Shown piece after piece: positions 35,467 through 43,442 of a stretch of 64,000 bases of DNA. The position numbers were made by a program, and so were the translations under genes. The stretch covers positions 682,001-746,000 of the forward strand of contig NZ_FNSO01000004.1 in the NCBI RefSeq assembly GCF_900105945.1. The letters run 5' to 3'. Position 1 is the first letter of the stretch. Each line of letters starts with the position of its first letter. This stretch comes from Amycolatopsis tolypomycina (GTDB lineage: Bacteria; Actinomycetota; Actinomycetes; Mycobacteriales; Pseudonocardiaceae). The notes under the pieces were generated by a model. That model saw nothing but the letters and a program-made list of their open reading frames with translations. It ran no database searches and had not been told where the DNA came from.

Positions 35467-35898
35467 GTGGTCGCCGCGGGAGACGCTGATCAGAGCAGCG
35501 TCGCCGAGAGGCTCGGCATCAAGCCCGAGATGGTGGTCCAGGAGATCGGCTGGGACGAGGACGTCGACGACGACGTCCGCGCGGCGATCGAGGAGCAGAT
35601 CGGCGGGGACATCCTCGACGAGGACGCCGACGAGGTCATCGACGTGGTGCTGCTCTGGTGGCGCGAGGACGACGGCGACCTGGGCGACGTGCTCATCGAC
35701 GCCAGGGGCCCCCTGGAGGAGACGGGCGTGATCTGGGTGCTCACCCCCAAGACGGGACAGCCCGGGCACGTCGAGCCGAGCGAAATCGCCGAAGCGGTAC
35801 CCGCCGTCGGCCTGGCCCAGACCGCCAACATCAGTGTCGGCCCGAACTGGATCGGCACCCGCCTGGTGTCGCCGAAGTCGAAGTCGAAGCAGCGCTGA
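35467..35898 (+). CDS. DUF3052 family protein
   Basis: A 143-residue acidic protein of the actinobacterial DUF3052 family (SVAERLGIKPEMVVQEIGWD at the start, DVVLLWWREDDGDL, and ISVGPNWIGTRLV at the end). The function is unknown. GTG 35467 is chosen because GGAGG lies 10 nt upstream; an upstream GTG at 35458 would be too close to that site. The position between aceE and ahpE matches the M. tuberculosis order as I recall it. Confidence 0.85.
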   Translation: MVAAGDADQSSVAERLGIKPEMVVQEIGWDEDVDDDVRAAIEEQIGGDILDEDADEVIDVVLLWWREDDGDLGDVLIDARGPLEETGVIWVLTPKTGQPGHVEPSEIAEAVPAVGLAQTANISVGPNWIGTRLVSPKSKSKQR

Positions 35899-35971
35899 GC
35901 CGGTCCCGCCGGACGGACACGATAGGGTTGTCCTCGTAGGCACGTGTCCGTTCGGGAGAGGAAACGCTGGT

Positions 35972-36436
35972 ATGACCGTCGAGGTCGGTTCTGAGGCCCC
36001 TGACTTCACGCTCAACGACTACAACAAGCAGCCGGTCCAGCTGTCGTCGTTCCGGGGTGACAAGCCGGTACTGCTGGTCTTCTACCCCTTCGCGTTCAGC
36101 GGCATCTGCACGGGCGAGCTGTGCCAGCTCCGCGACGAGTTCGCGGACTACGACAACAGGGGCGTCCAGGTCCTGGGCGTCTCGGTCGACACGCCGTTCT
36201 CGCTCAAGGCGTGGGCCGAGAAGGAGGGCTACCAGTTCCCGCTGCTGTCCGACTTCTGGCCGCACGGCGAGGTGGCCCGCGCGTACGGCGTCTTCAATGA
36301 GGACGCCGGCCTGGCGGTCCGCGGCACGTTCCTGATCGACACCGACGGTGTGGTCCGGTTCGCCGAGGTCAACGCGCCGGGCGAGGCTCGCGACCAGCAG
36401 GGCTGGAAGAAGGCCGTGGCCGAACTGACGGCCTGA
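35972..36436 (+). CDS. ahpE: AhpE-type 1-Cys peroxiredoxin
   Basis: A 154-residue thioredoxin-fold peroxidase reducing hydrogen peroxide, organic peroxides and peroxynitrite. The peroxidatic Cys is in FYPFAFSGICTGELCQ (about residue 45), with the conserved Pro/Thr upstream. A second Cys five residues later is also seen in mycobacterial AhpE. It follows DUF3052 by 73 bp on the same strand. Confidence 0.93.
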   Translation: MTVEVGSEAPDFTLNDYNKQPVQLSSFRGDKPVLLVFYPFAFSGICTGELCQLRDEFADYDNRGVQVLGVSVDTPFSLKAWAEKEGYQFPLLSDFWPHGEVARAYGVFNEDAGLAVRGTFLIDTDGVVRFAEVNAPGEARDQQGWKKAVAELTA

Positions 36437-36475
36437 GTTTTCCGGCGGCGGCTCGTTTCCGGGCTGCCGCCGACC

Positions 36476-36547
36476 GGGCGCATAGCTCAGCGGAAGAGCA
36501 CTCGGCTTACACCCGAGCGGTCGCAGGTTCGAACCCTGCTGCGCCCA
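36476..36547 (+). tRNA. tRNA-Val (anticodon UAC)
   Basis: A 72-nt cloverleaf. The acceptor arms GGGCGCA and TGCGCCC, D-stem GCTC/GAGC, anticodon stem CTCGG/CCGAG with loop CTTACAC (anticodon TAC) and T-arm GCAGG-TTCGAAC-CCTGC all pair. The discriminator base is A; CCA is not encoded in full. Confidence 0.96.
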
Positions 36548-36621
36548 CCGAAGCAGGTGAAAGCTCCCCATTGTTGGCGAGTTGCGCGGTTTGCCCCTTC
36601 TTCGTGTGATACACACCTTCG

Positions 36622-36855
36622 GTGTCTGTGAACTTGAAGCGTGCTGTGAAGAACCTGGTCGCCGGGGCGGGAGTCGCCGCCGTGCTGACCCTCTCGCTGG
36701 GCGGCGTGGCGGGCGCGAAGGAGGCCGGCGACTACTACGGCCCGTTCGCCACCGAAGGGGAGTGCGAAAGCGCCAGGGTGCTGTTCAACTACGCCGACCC
36801 CTGCTACTGGTCGCTCCAGGGCGGCGGCACTTGGTGGTTCTACGGCGGTTTCTAG
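36622..36855 (+). CDS. Small secreted protein with two cysteines
   Basis: A 77-residue precursor with a clear signal peptide (LKRAVKNLVAGAGVAAVLTL, cleavage near AGA|KEAG). The mature part is ~45 residues, aromatic-rich, with two Cys likely to form a disulfide (EGECESARV, ADPCYWSL). I do not recognise the family. It may start at GTG 36622 or GTG 36628. A small hairpin, ACACC-TTC-GGTGT, spans the start. Confidence 0.65.
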   Translation: MSVNLKRAVKNLVAGAGVAAVLTLSLGGVAGAKEAGDYYGPFATEGECESARVLFNYADPCYWSLQGGGTWWFYGGF

Positions 36856-36929
36856 ACACCGCCGGATTCACGGAGGCCTCCGCGCAAAATCGCTGGCCGC
36901 TCCGACGTCGTGTCGTTAGCCTCCGCCGG

Positions 36930-37805
36930 GTGATCTACGAAGATCCGCGCGCCTACCTGCTCGGGCTCGAGGGCATGGCGTTGCTGCGGGCGTTCACCGG
37001 ACAGTTCGGCCGGGACTTCGGGGAAGCCCGGATCGCGGAGATCCGCCGGCTGCTCGCCGACGAGACGTTGGCGAATGCGGCTGTCGAAGTCGACCAGGTC
37101 GACACGGTCGACGGCTATCGGTTGTGGTCGGCGACCTACGACCAGCCCAACTCCGCCTTCGACCTCGACGAGCCCGTGGTCACGGGCATTGTGGACGCGC
37201 TGCCCGTGGGCGTTGCCCTCGATGCCGCGTGCGGGACAGGTCGCTACGCCGAGTTGCTCGCCGAGCGCGGCCATCGGGTCATCGGGGTGGACGGCTCGCC
37301 CGAGATGCTCGCCCGGGCGCGCACCCGGGTGCCGCCGGGCCAGTTCCTGCTGGGCGACCTGCACCGGCTTCCGGTCGCCGACGCCGGGGTCGATCTGGTC
37401 GTGTGCGGCCTGGCGCTGACCCACGTCCCGGCGCTCGAGCCGGTGCTGGCCGAGTTCGCCAGGGTGCTGCGTCCCGGCGGGCACCTGGTGATCGCCGACA
37501 TGCACCCCGAACGGGTGGCCCAGGGCGCGATCCCGCCCGTGCGCGGCGCTGACGGCCGGCCCGGACGGCTGACGAGCTACTGCCACCCGCTCGGGCACTA
37601 CCTGCGTGCCGCGCTTGCGGCAGGACTGCAGGTGCGGCGCTGCGAGGAACCGCCCGTCCCGGTCACCGAACGGCCCGACCGGACCGGCGCGTTGGCGCCG
37701 TGGGACCTGTGGCCGTGGGCTCTGGCCGACCTGGTGCCCGAAGCGGCACGAGCCGTCAGCGAGGGTGCGCCCGCGCTGGTCATCTGGCACTTCCAACGGC
37801 AGTGA
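36930..37805 (+). CDS. Class I SAM-dependent methyltransferase
   Basis: A 291-residue enzyme. Motif I (LDAACGTGRYAELLAERG), the acidic ribose-binding residue (VIGVDGSPEMLARAR) and motif III/IV (VVCGLALTHVP, VLRPGGHLVIADMHP) are all present, about residues 90-190. An N-terminal helical segment of ~60 residues precedes the fold. It resembles small-molecule methyltransferases; the substrate is unknown. It overlaps the end of the convergent MFS gene by 26 bp. Confidence 0.82.
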   Translation: MIYEDPRAYLLGLEGMALLRAFTGQFGRDFGEARIAEIRRLLADETLANAAVEVDQVDTVDGYRLWSATYDQPNSAFDLDEPVVTGIVDALPVGVALDAACGTGRYAELLAERGHRVIGVDGSPEMLARARTRVPPGQFLLGDLHRLPVADAGVDLVVCGLALTHVPALEPVLAEFARVLRPGGHLVIADMHPERVAQGAIPPVRGADGRPGRLTSYCHPLGHYLRAALAAGLQVRRCEEPPVPVTERPDRTGALAPWDLWPWALADLVPEAARAVSEGAPALVIWHFQRQ

Positions 37806-39228
37806 CCACAGGCGCCTCGGAGCGGCGCATCGTCGTCACCAGCAGGGCCAGGCCCGCGAACAGTACGGCCGCGATGACGCCCGTCACGTTCAGCGCCGTC
37901 GTGAACGCCGCCTTTGCCTGCTCGGCCAGCTCCGGGCGGGTGACGTCGACGGCCAGGGTCGTGCCCGCCGGGAAGGCGCCGTGGTACACCGCTGCCGCCG
38001 TCAGGCCGATCAGGGCCATGCCCAGCGAGCCGCCCAGGTAGTTGCCCGTGTCCGCCATCGAGGCCGCCGAGCCCGCGCGCTCCGGCGGGACCGAACCCAC
38101 CACCAGGCCGATGCCCAGCGCGAACAGCGGGCCCGTGCCCAGCGCCAGGACCGTGATGCCCGCCACCACCGGCACCACGCCGTCCGTGGACGCGAGCAGG
38201 AGACTGCCCGCCGCCGAGACCGCCAGGCCGCCCGCGATCGCTTTCGCCGGTGTCGTGAACCGGGTGAGCGCCGGTGCCGTCATCGTGCCCGCCGCCACGC
38301 CGAGGCCCATCGGGGCGAACAGCAGGGCCGCGGCGAGCGGGGAGTGGCCGAGGACGCTCTGCAGGTACTGCGTCACCAGCAGGCCGACGCCGGCCATCGC
38401 GACGCCGGCGAACACCAGCGCCACCAGCACCGCGGTGAACGGGCCGCTCCGGAACAGCCGCAGGTCCAGCAGCGGTGACGGCGTCGTCAGCTGACGGCGG
38501 GCGAAGACGATGCCCAGCAGCGTCCCGGCGGCGATCGCCGCGACCGGCAGGACCAGCGAACCGGCCGCCAGCTGCTTGAGGCCGAACACGATCAGCAGCA
38601 CCGCACCCAGCGAGAGCCCGACCCCGGGCAGGTCCAGCCGGCCGGACGCCGGGGCGCGGAACTCCGGCAGCAGGACCGGGCCCGCGACGAGCAGCACGGC
38701 GACGGCCGGGACGGCGACCAGGAACACCGAGCCCCACGAGAAGTGCTGGAGCAGGAAGCCGGCGAACACCGGGCCGGCCGCGCCGCCGGCGAACTGGCAG
38801 GTGGCCCAGATCGCGATGGCCTTCCCGCGCTGCTTCTCGTCGCGGAACATGTTCGTGATCAGGGCGAGCGTCGACGGCATCAGCGTCGCCCCGGCCACGC
38901 CGAGCGCCCCGCGGACGACGATGAGCATCACCGGCCCGGTCGAGCACGCCGCGACGATCGACAGCAGCCCGAAGGCCCCGCCACCGGCGAGCAGCAGCCG
39001 CCGTCGCCCGATCCGGTCGCCGAGCGTGCCCATGGTGATGACAAACCCGGCGACGACGAAGCCGTAGCTGTCGGTGATCCACAGCTGCTCGGTGCTGCTC
39101 GCGCCGAGATCCGCGCTCAGCTGCGGCAGCGCGAGGAACAACGACGTCATGTCCATCGCGACGAGCAGAGTGGGCAGCACGAGCACCGCCAGGCCCAGCC
39201 ACTCCCGCCGTCCGGCCGGCTTCTCCAT
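37780..39228 (-). CDS. DHA2-type MFS transporter
   Basis: A 482-residue, 14-helix proton-driven drug exporter. Motif A is GTLGDRIGRRRLLL and the early TLLVAMDMTSLFLALPQL segment is typical of the EmrB/QacA group. ATG 39228 has AAGGAG upstream. The substrate is unknown and no regulator is adjacent. Confidence 0.88.
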   Translation of the reverse strand: MEKPAGRREWLGLAVLVLPTLLVAMDMTSLFLALPQLSADLGASSTEQLWITDSYGFVVAGFVITMGTLGDRIGRRRLLLAGGGAFGLLSIVAACSTGPVMLIVVRGALGVAGATLMPSTLALITNMFRDEKQRGKAIAIWATCQFAGGAAGPVFAGFLLQHFSWGSVFLVAVPAVAVLLVAGPVLLPEFRAPASGRLDLPGVGLSLGAVLLIVFGLKQLAAGSLVLPVAAIAAGTLLGIVFARRQLTTPSPLLDLRLFRSGPFTAVLVALVFAGVAMAGVGLLVTQYLQSVLGHSPLAAALLFAPMGLGVAAGTMTAPALTRFTTPAKAIAGGLAVSAAGSLLLASTDGVVPVVAGITVLALGTGPLFALGIGLVVGSVPPERAGSAASMADTGNYLGGSLGMALIGLTAAAVYHGAFPAGTTLAVDVTRPELAEQAKAAFTTALNVTGVIAAVLFAGLALLVTTMRRSEAPVVTAVGSAR

Positions 39229-39360
39229 GTTCGGCTCCTTCTCCGTGGTCCGTTTGCCAGGAGGTCGGAGCCGCCGCGGGAGACCGGACACGGCCGGCGA
39301 AGAATTTTCCGGGGAGTTCCCGGCTGTCCCGGCGAGCTCGCCGGGACAGCCGGAAACCGG

Positions 39361-40386
39361 TCAGCCGCAGTGCCAGCGCACCACCGCCTTCGCGGGATCA
39401 GGGGAGTACACCGTCGCGGTGCCGAACACGTCGCCGCTCTCGGTCACTTCCCCTGGCGAGGTGTCATTCCCGGGCAGGGTGACGGTCTGGGCCGGGCCGC
39501 CGCCGGGCGGGAGGAACAGCGTCGACCCGTCGGGCGCCTGTCCCACGATCGCTCCCGCGGAGTTCATCGCCGACACGTTCTTCAAGTCCGGCAGCGCGCG
39601 GTCGACTGAGCCGTCGTGGTTCCAGAGGAACGCCCCGGCGCGGCTCACATATCCGGCGATCCGCTGCGTCGTGATCGCGGTGGGCACCACGTCACCGGAG
39701 GGAACCGGCGACGCCAGGCGGATCGCGGCGCCGCCCTTCGGCAGCACCTGGCCGGCGAAGGTGCCGGTGGACCAGTCGATGACCGCCGCCGCGACCGTGC
39801 CGTTGTCGTCGATGCCGCCCTGGACCTGCCAGCCCGGCGCCGGGAGGAGCACCTCGACGGTGCCCGGCGCGTCGGCGGGCCACACGACCGTGGTGCTCAC
39901 CCCGGTGGCCGCGGTGGCGCCGACGGCGCCGAGGATGTCGCCACGCGCGTTGATCGCCAGCGCCTGGGTGTTCGTGTACCCCGGCGGGTCGGGCAGCCGT
40001 TCGAAGTGGCCGCCGGTGTACCGGACGGCGTGGTTGAGCGGGAACTCCCCGAACTCGGTGGACGAGCCGACGGCGACGCCGGCCGCGTTCACGTCGGCCA
40101 GCTCGGTGTCGAGCCCGAACGCCGAGCCGAGCAGCTGCGGGCCGTCGGCGCGCCAGATCACGCCGACGCGCTTCCCACCGGGCGACGCCGGTTGCAGCGT
40201 GCCGGCGACCGCCCCGGCGCCGTCGCCCGAGCCGAGACCGTAGACCCGGTAGCCGCCGGGTGCCGGCAGCGTGGTGGGCGCCCACTGGCACCCGCTCGCC
40301 GCTTCGGCAGCCGGTGCCCCGGCCAGGATCCCCCCTGTCAGCACCGCCGCGACGACGGCCGCGGTGTACTTTCCCCGTGTTCTCAA
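39361..40386 (-). CDS. Secreted beta-propeller-like (HAF-repeat) protein
   Basis: A 341-residue secreted protein. The signal peptide (AAVVAAVLTGGILAGAPAAEA) is cleaved near residue 29. The mature part has repeated beta units of ~45 residues with the pattern N-x-x-G-x-x-x-G (DVNAAGVAVGSS, AINARGDILGAV, AMNSAGAIVGQA, VTESGDVFGTA), as in extracellular HAF-repeat proteins. The function is unknown, possibly surface binding. It stands alone between a 132-bp and a 139-bp gap. Confidence 0.75.
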   Translation of the reverse strand: MRTRGKYTAAVVAAVLTGGILAGAPAAEAASGCQWAPTTLPAPGGYRVYGLGSGDGAGAVAGTLQPASPGGKRVGVIWRADGPQLLGSAFGLDTELADVNAAGVAVGSSTEFGEFPLNHAVRYTGGHFERLPDPPGYTNTQALAINARGDILGAVGATAATGVSTTVVWPADAPGTVEVLLPAPGWQVQGGIDDNGTVAAAVIDWSTGTFAGQVLPKGGAAIRLASPVPSGDVVPTAITTQRIAGYVSRAGAFLWNHDGSVDRALPDLKNVSAMNSAGAIVGQAPDGSTLFLPPGGGPAQTVTLPGNDTSPGEVTESGDVFGTATVYSPDPAKAVVRWHCG

Positions 40387-40525
40387 GTGTCCTCCTCGGA
40401 CCTTGGATCAGCATCTGACCGAACACCGGGGACTCTATCGGCGACCACCGACAAAAACGGGATTCCTGTTGCGCGGCAAAGGATTCGGGAGAAATCCGGT
40501 TGCCGGGAGAGCTACCGTCGAGGGC

Positions 40526-41107
40526 ATGAGGATCATCCTGCTGGGCGCCACCGGGCTCGTCGGACGGGCCGTTGCCGCCGCCCTCGAACCCCGCCACGAG
40601 ATCGTGCCCGTCTCGCGGACGTCGCCGGTCGAAGCGGACCTGAACGACCCCGGTTCGCTCGACGCTCTGTTCGAGACGGCCCCGGACGCCGTCGTGTGCT
40701 GCGCCGCCAACGTCCCGCTGCGCCCGCTCGCCGAGCTGACCGACGAACAGGTCCTCGACGACCTGCGCGCCAAGCTGCTCGGCCAGGTCGCGCTCGCCCG
40801 GCGCGCGGCGGAGCGGCTGCCCGCCGCGGGCTCGATCACGCTCACCGGCGGGACGTTCACCGAGCCGATCCCGGGCAGCGGGCTCGGCGCGCTCGTCAAC
40901 ACCGGCCTCGCAGGGTTCGTCTCCTCGGCCGCCGCCGAACTGCCGCGCGGGCCGCGGATCAACGTCGTGAGCCCGGGCTGGATCGCCGAAACCCTCGAAG
41001 CGATGGGGGAGGACGGCGGCCGCGGGACGCCGGTGGCGGTCGTCGCCGAGGCCTACCGCGCCCTCGTGGAAGGCGACGCGAACGGCCGGACCGTCGTCCC
41101 CCGCTGA
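40526..41107 (+). CDS. Short-chain dehydrogenase-like protein lacking YxxxK
   Basis: A 193-residue Rossmann protein with the dinucleotide motif LLGATGLVGRAVAAAL and the NVVSPGWIAETL segment of short SDRs. The catalytic Tyr-x3-Lys is missing (the place reads NTGLAGFVSSAAAEL), as in a known short subfamily. It may be a reductase with a changed mechanism or a non-catalytic NAD sensor. It faces away from the secreted protein gene and ends 7 bp from the convergent AhpD-like gene. Confidence 0.75.
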   Translation: MRIILLGATGLVGRAVAAALEPRHEIVPVSRTSPVEADLNDPGSLDALFETAPDAVVCCAANVPLRPLAELTDEQVLDDLRAKLLGQVALARRAAERLPAAGSITLTGGTFTEPIPGSGLGALVNTGLAGFVSSAAAELPRGPRINVVSPGWIAETLEAMGEDGGRGTPVAVVAEAYRALVEGDANGRTVVPR

Positions 41108-41114
41108 CCGGACC

Positions 41115-41672
41115 TCATGCCGAAGCCGGGGCCGCGTGCCAGGCGTGCTCGGCGAACGCCTCGTCGAGCGGGGCGCGGGTGAGCCGGTTCGCGAACGTCG
41201 ACAGCGTGTACGTCCCGATGCCCAGCACCACCTCCAGGGCGTTGCGTTCCGTGTAGCCGGCGCCGGTGAACGCCGCCAGCTCGTCCGCCGGGACCTCGCC
41301 CCGGGTGTCCATGACCGAGTGGACGAAGACGCGCAGCGCCTCCAGCCGCGGCTCCGGGAGCGGGGCTTCCGCCCGCAGTGCCGCCACCAGCTCCGGCGAC
41401 GCGGACAGGCGGGTCAGCGTGGCCGTGTGCATCGCCACGCAGAGGTGGCACTCGTTGCGCGCGGCCACCGTCATGATCAGCACTTCGCGTTCCAGCGCGG
41501 TCAGCGTGGTGGTCTCGAAGATCGCGCTGAGCTTGAGGAAGCCGTTCAGCAGTTCGGGCGAGGTCGCCAGCCGGGCGACGGCGGACGGGACGCGGCCGAA
41601 CTTCTTCGCGGTGGCCGTCATCGCCGGGCGGGCGGCGGCCGGGGCGGACTCGGGGGTGTGATCGGCGAACAA
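41115..41672 (-). CDS. Carboxymuconolactone decarboxylase/AhpD-like protein
   Basis: A 185-residue all-helical protein with the active-site CX2C (NECHLCVAMHTATL), matching the AhpD/CMD family of peroxidase-linked reductants. It appears to start at TTG 41672, four bases after GGAGG. The MarR gene and a matching palindrome lie just upstream on the other strand, so its expression is probably controlled by that regulator, perhaps in response to oxidants. Confidence 0.82.
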   Translation of the reverse strand: MFADHTPESAPAAARPAMTATAKKFGRVPSAVARLATSPELLNGFLKLSAIFETTTLTALEREVLIMTVAARNECHLCVAMHTATLTRLSASPELVAALRAEAPLPEPRLEALRVFVHSVMDTRGEVPADELAAFTGAGYTERNALEVVLGIGTYTLSTFANRLTRAPLDEAFAEHAWHAAPASA

Positions 41673-41691
41673 GGTCCCTCCAGGGGTACGA

Positions 41692-41731
41692 TCGACAACG
41701 TGGTTGTCGAAACAGTAAACCTGGTTGTCGA
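41692..41731. promoter_or_regulatory. Probable MarR operator
   Basis: TCGACAACGTGGTTGTCGA (41692-41710) is a perfect 8-3-8 inverted repeat, and a further half-site GGTTGTCGA follows at 41723-41731. It lies in the 74-bp gap between the AhpD-like and MarR genes. Confidence 0.68.
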
Positions 41732-41746
41732 GTTTGGCAAGTGCTC

Positions 41747-42211
41747 ATGAGCGACACCCCGGGGTACGAGCTGCCGTTCCTGCTCTTCGGCGGCTTCCGC
41801 ACGCTCATCGACCGCCTGCACGCCGAGCTCGCGCTCCGCGGCCACCCCGACGTGCGGCCGTCGTACGGCTTCGCGATGCAGGCCGTCGGCGTCCAGGGGG
41901 CGACGGCGTCGGAGATCGGCCGCCGCCTCGGCGTGTCCAAGCAGGCGGCGGGCAAGACGGTCGAACGCCTCGAGGCGCTCGGCTACGTCGAGCGCGCCGA
42001 CGACCCCGCCGACGCGCGCCGCAAGATCGTGCGGCTCACCGCGCACGGCGTCGACGTGCTCCGGAAGTCGGCGGAGATCTTCGACGAGCTGCGCGCGGAC
42101 TGGGTGCGCACGGTCGGCGCGGAGCGGATCGCCGCGCTGGAGAACGACCTGCGCGCGGTCGTCGGCCCGGCGGCGTACCGGCTCGACGCGGCCGGGTGGC
42201 TTTCGGGCTAG
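41747..42211 (+). CDS. MarR family transcriptional regulator
   Basis: A 154-residue winged-helix repressor. The recognition helix region reads TASEIGRRLGVSKQAAGKTVERLEALG (split here as residues ~48-74), followed by the wing DPADARRKIVRLT. It faces the AhpD-like gene across a perfect palindrome. It may start at ATG 41747 or GTG 41741. Confidence 0.85.
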   Translation: MSDTPGYELPFLLFGGFRTLIDRLHAELALRGHPDVRPSYGFAMQAVGVQGATASEIGRRLGVSKQAAGKTVERLEALGYVERADDPADARRKIVRLTAHGVDVLRKSAEIFDELRADWVRTVGAERIAALENDLRAVVGPAAYRLDAAGWLSG

Positions 42212-42221
42212 AAGCCGGCCC

Positions 42222-43442
42222 TCAGGTTTCGCTTTCGAGGCCTTCGCCCTGGCGTGGGACCAGCTGCAGCAGCTGCCGCAGCTCCTCCTCCAGGTCCGGG
42301 AATTCAAAGCGGTACCCGAACTCCGTCAACCGAGCCGCGGCCTCGTGGATCGACAGCCGGGCGCGGATGGCACTTTGGATCAGTTCGGACATGGTCAGCG
42401 GGGTCCACACGTCGAGCGCTTCACCGAGAGAAGACATGTCTTCGCAGAGCAAAGCCACGTCCTGCTCGGTGAGTTCCGCGGGGTCCGGCACCGAGCAGCC
42501 CAGTTCGCGAAGACAGGAAACGATTTCCCGTGGCTCCAGGTCATACTCGTCGGCGTGCCGGAGGACTGCGGGAAGAGGCACGTCGTGCTGCCCTGATGCG
42601 ACTGGCGCGGGCAGGTTCGGTGGAATCAGGTGTGCGGCGACATCGTCGACTTCCTTGGGGCACTCGACGACGAACCCGAACTTCGCCAGCCGTTGCGCAA
42701 CCTCTTCGGAGGGGTAATCGGTTCGCGTCACAACCATGGCGAATTCCCGCAAGTCCATCGTTCCGGAATGAGTGCCCACGTTGATTGCCCGCAGGATCTT
42801 CCGGTCTGCCGAGTCGAGGTCCGGAATGAGATACGCGGCCTCGCAGACTTCAAATCCCATGGCTTCGAGTCGGGTCGCCGCCTCTTGCGCAGTCAGATCC
42901 ACGTTCAGCAGGGATTCCAGTAATGCTCGTGGCTCGATGCGGTCAGGCAATGTCCGTGCGGACGGCATCAAGGCATCGTCTACCGCAGTCAGCTGCTCAG
43001 GCAGGGGCTTGTCGGTGTGGATGCCGAAACGCGCCAACTCCCGGACGAGATCCTCCGGTTGACATGCCGACTTCAGTACTACTCTGCAGATTTCGCTCGC
43101 CCTCGGTCGCTGCCCGCATTCTTTCACTTCCTCCATCGCGTTACGCAGCGCTGGGGTGAGGGCGTCGAGGTCGGCCATGGTCACGTCGAAGTCCGGAACG
43201 TCCAACCCCAGCCGACGCAGCCGCTGCGCCGCGTCCGCCGGTTCCAATCCGGTCGCTCGGGCGGCCAGCAGCAGATACAGGGCGGACACGGGTTCTCCGT
43301 AGGACAGGCAGGGATCGTCGTCGAACGGCGACTCGCGATAGTTGCCGATCAGGCGGACGTCCGTGCCGTCGGCACGGCCCGGCGGCACGACACTCGGACT
43401 GTCGAGGCCAAGCTCGGTGAGCCGCTGGGCCACCTGGACCAT
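42222..43442 (-). CDS. Frame-shifted C-terminal helical-repeat half of the Hsp90-like gene
   Basis: This frame continues the Hsp90-like gene, whose own frame turns to shadow sequence after about 43490. It carries seven copies of a ~60-residue repeat whose core is two helices ending in a-RL-x2-LG-[FYL] (VAQRLTELGLDSP, AAQRLRRLGLDVP, AATRLEAMGFEVC, VAQRLAKFGFVVE, AAARLTEFGYRFE and others), each followed by a D-x2-L-x helix. These look like winged-HTH-type repeats. If translated alone, ATG 43442 is the first start, with no good ribosome site, so it is more likely the tail of a frame-shifted gene. Confidence 0.65.
   Translation of the reverse strand: MVQVAQRLTELGLDSPSVVPPGRADGTDVRLIGNYRESPFDDDPCLSYGEPVSALYLLLAARATGLEPADAAQRLRRLGLDVPDFDVTMADLDALTPALRNAMEEVKECGQRPRASEICRVVLKSACQPEDLVRELARFGIHTDKPLPEQLTAVDDALMPSARTLPDRIEPRALLESLLNVDLTAQEAATRLEAMGFEVCEAAYLIPDLDSADRKILRAINVGTHSGTMDLREFAMVVTRTDYPSEEVAQRLAKFGFVVECPKEVDDVAAHLIPPNLPAPVASGQHDVPLPAVLRHADEYDLEPREIVSCLRELGCSVPDPAELTEQDVALLCEDMSSLGEALDVWTPLTMSELIQSAIRARLSIHEAAARLTEFGYRFEFPDLEEELRQLLQLVPRQGEGLESET

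Noticed and set aside
36476..36547. tRNA-Val as an integration site of a genomic island
   Set aside because: No integrase gene and no repeated copy of the tRNA 3' end were seen downstream in the window.
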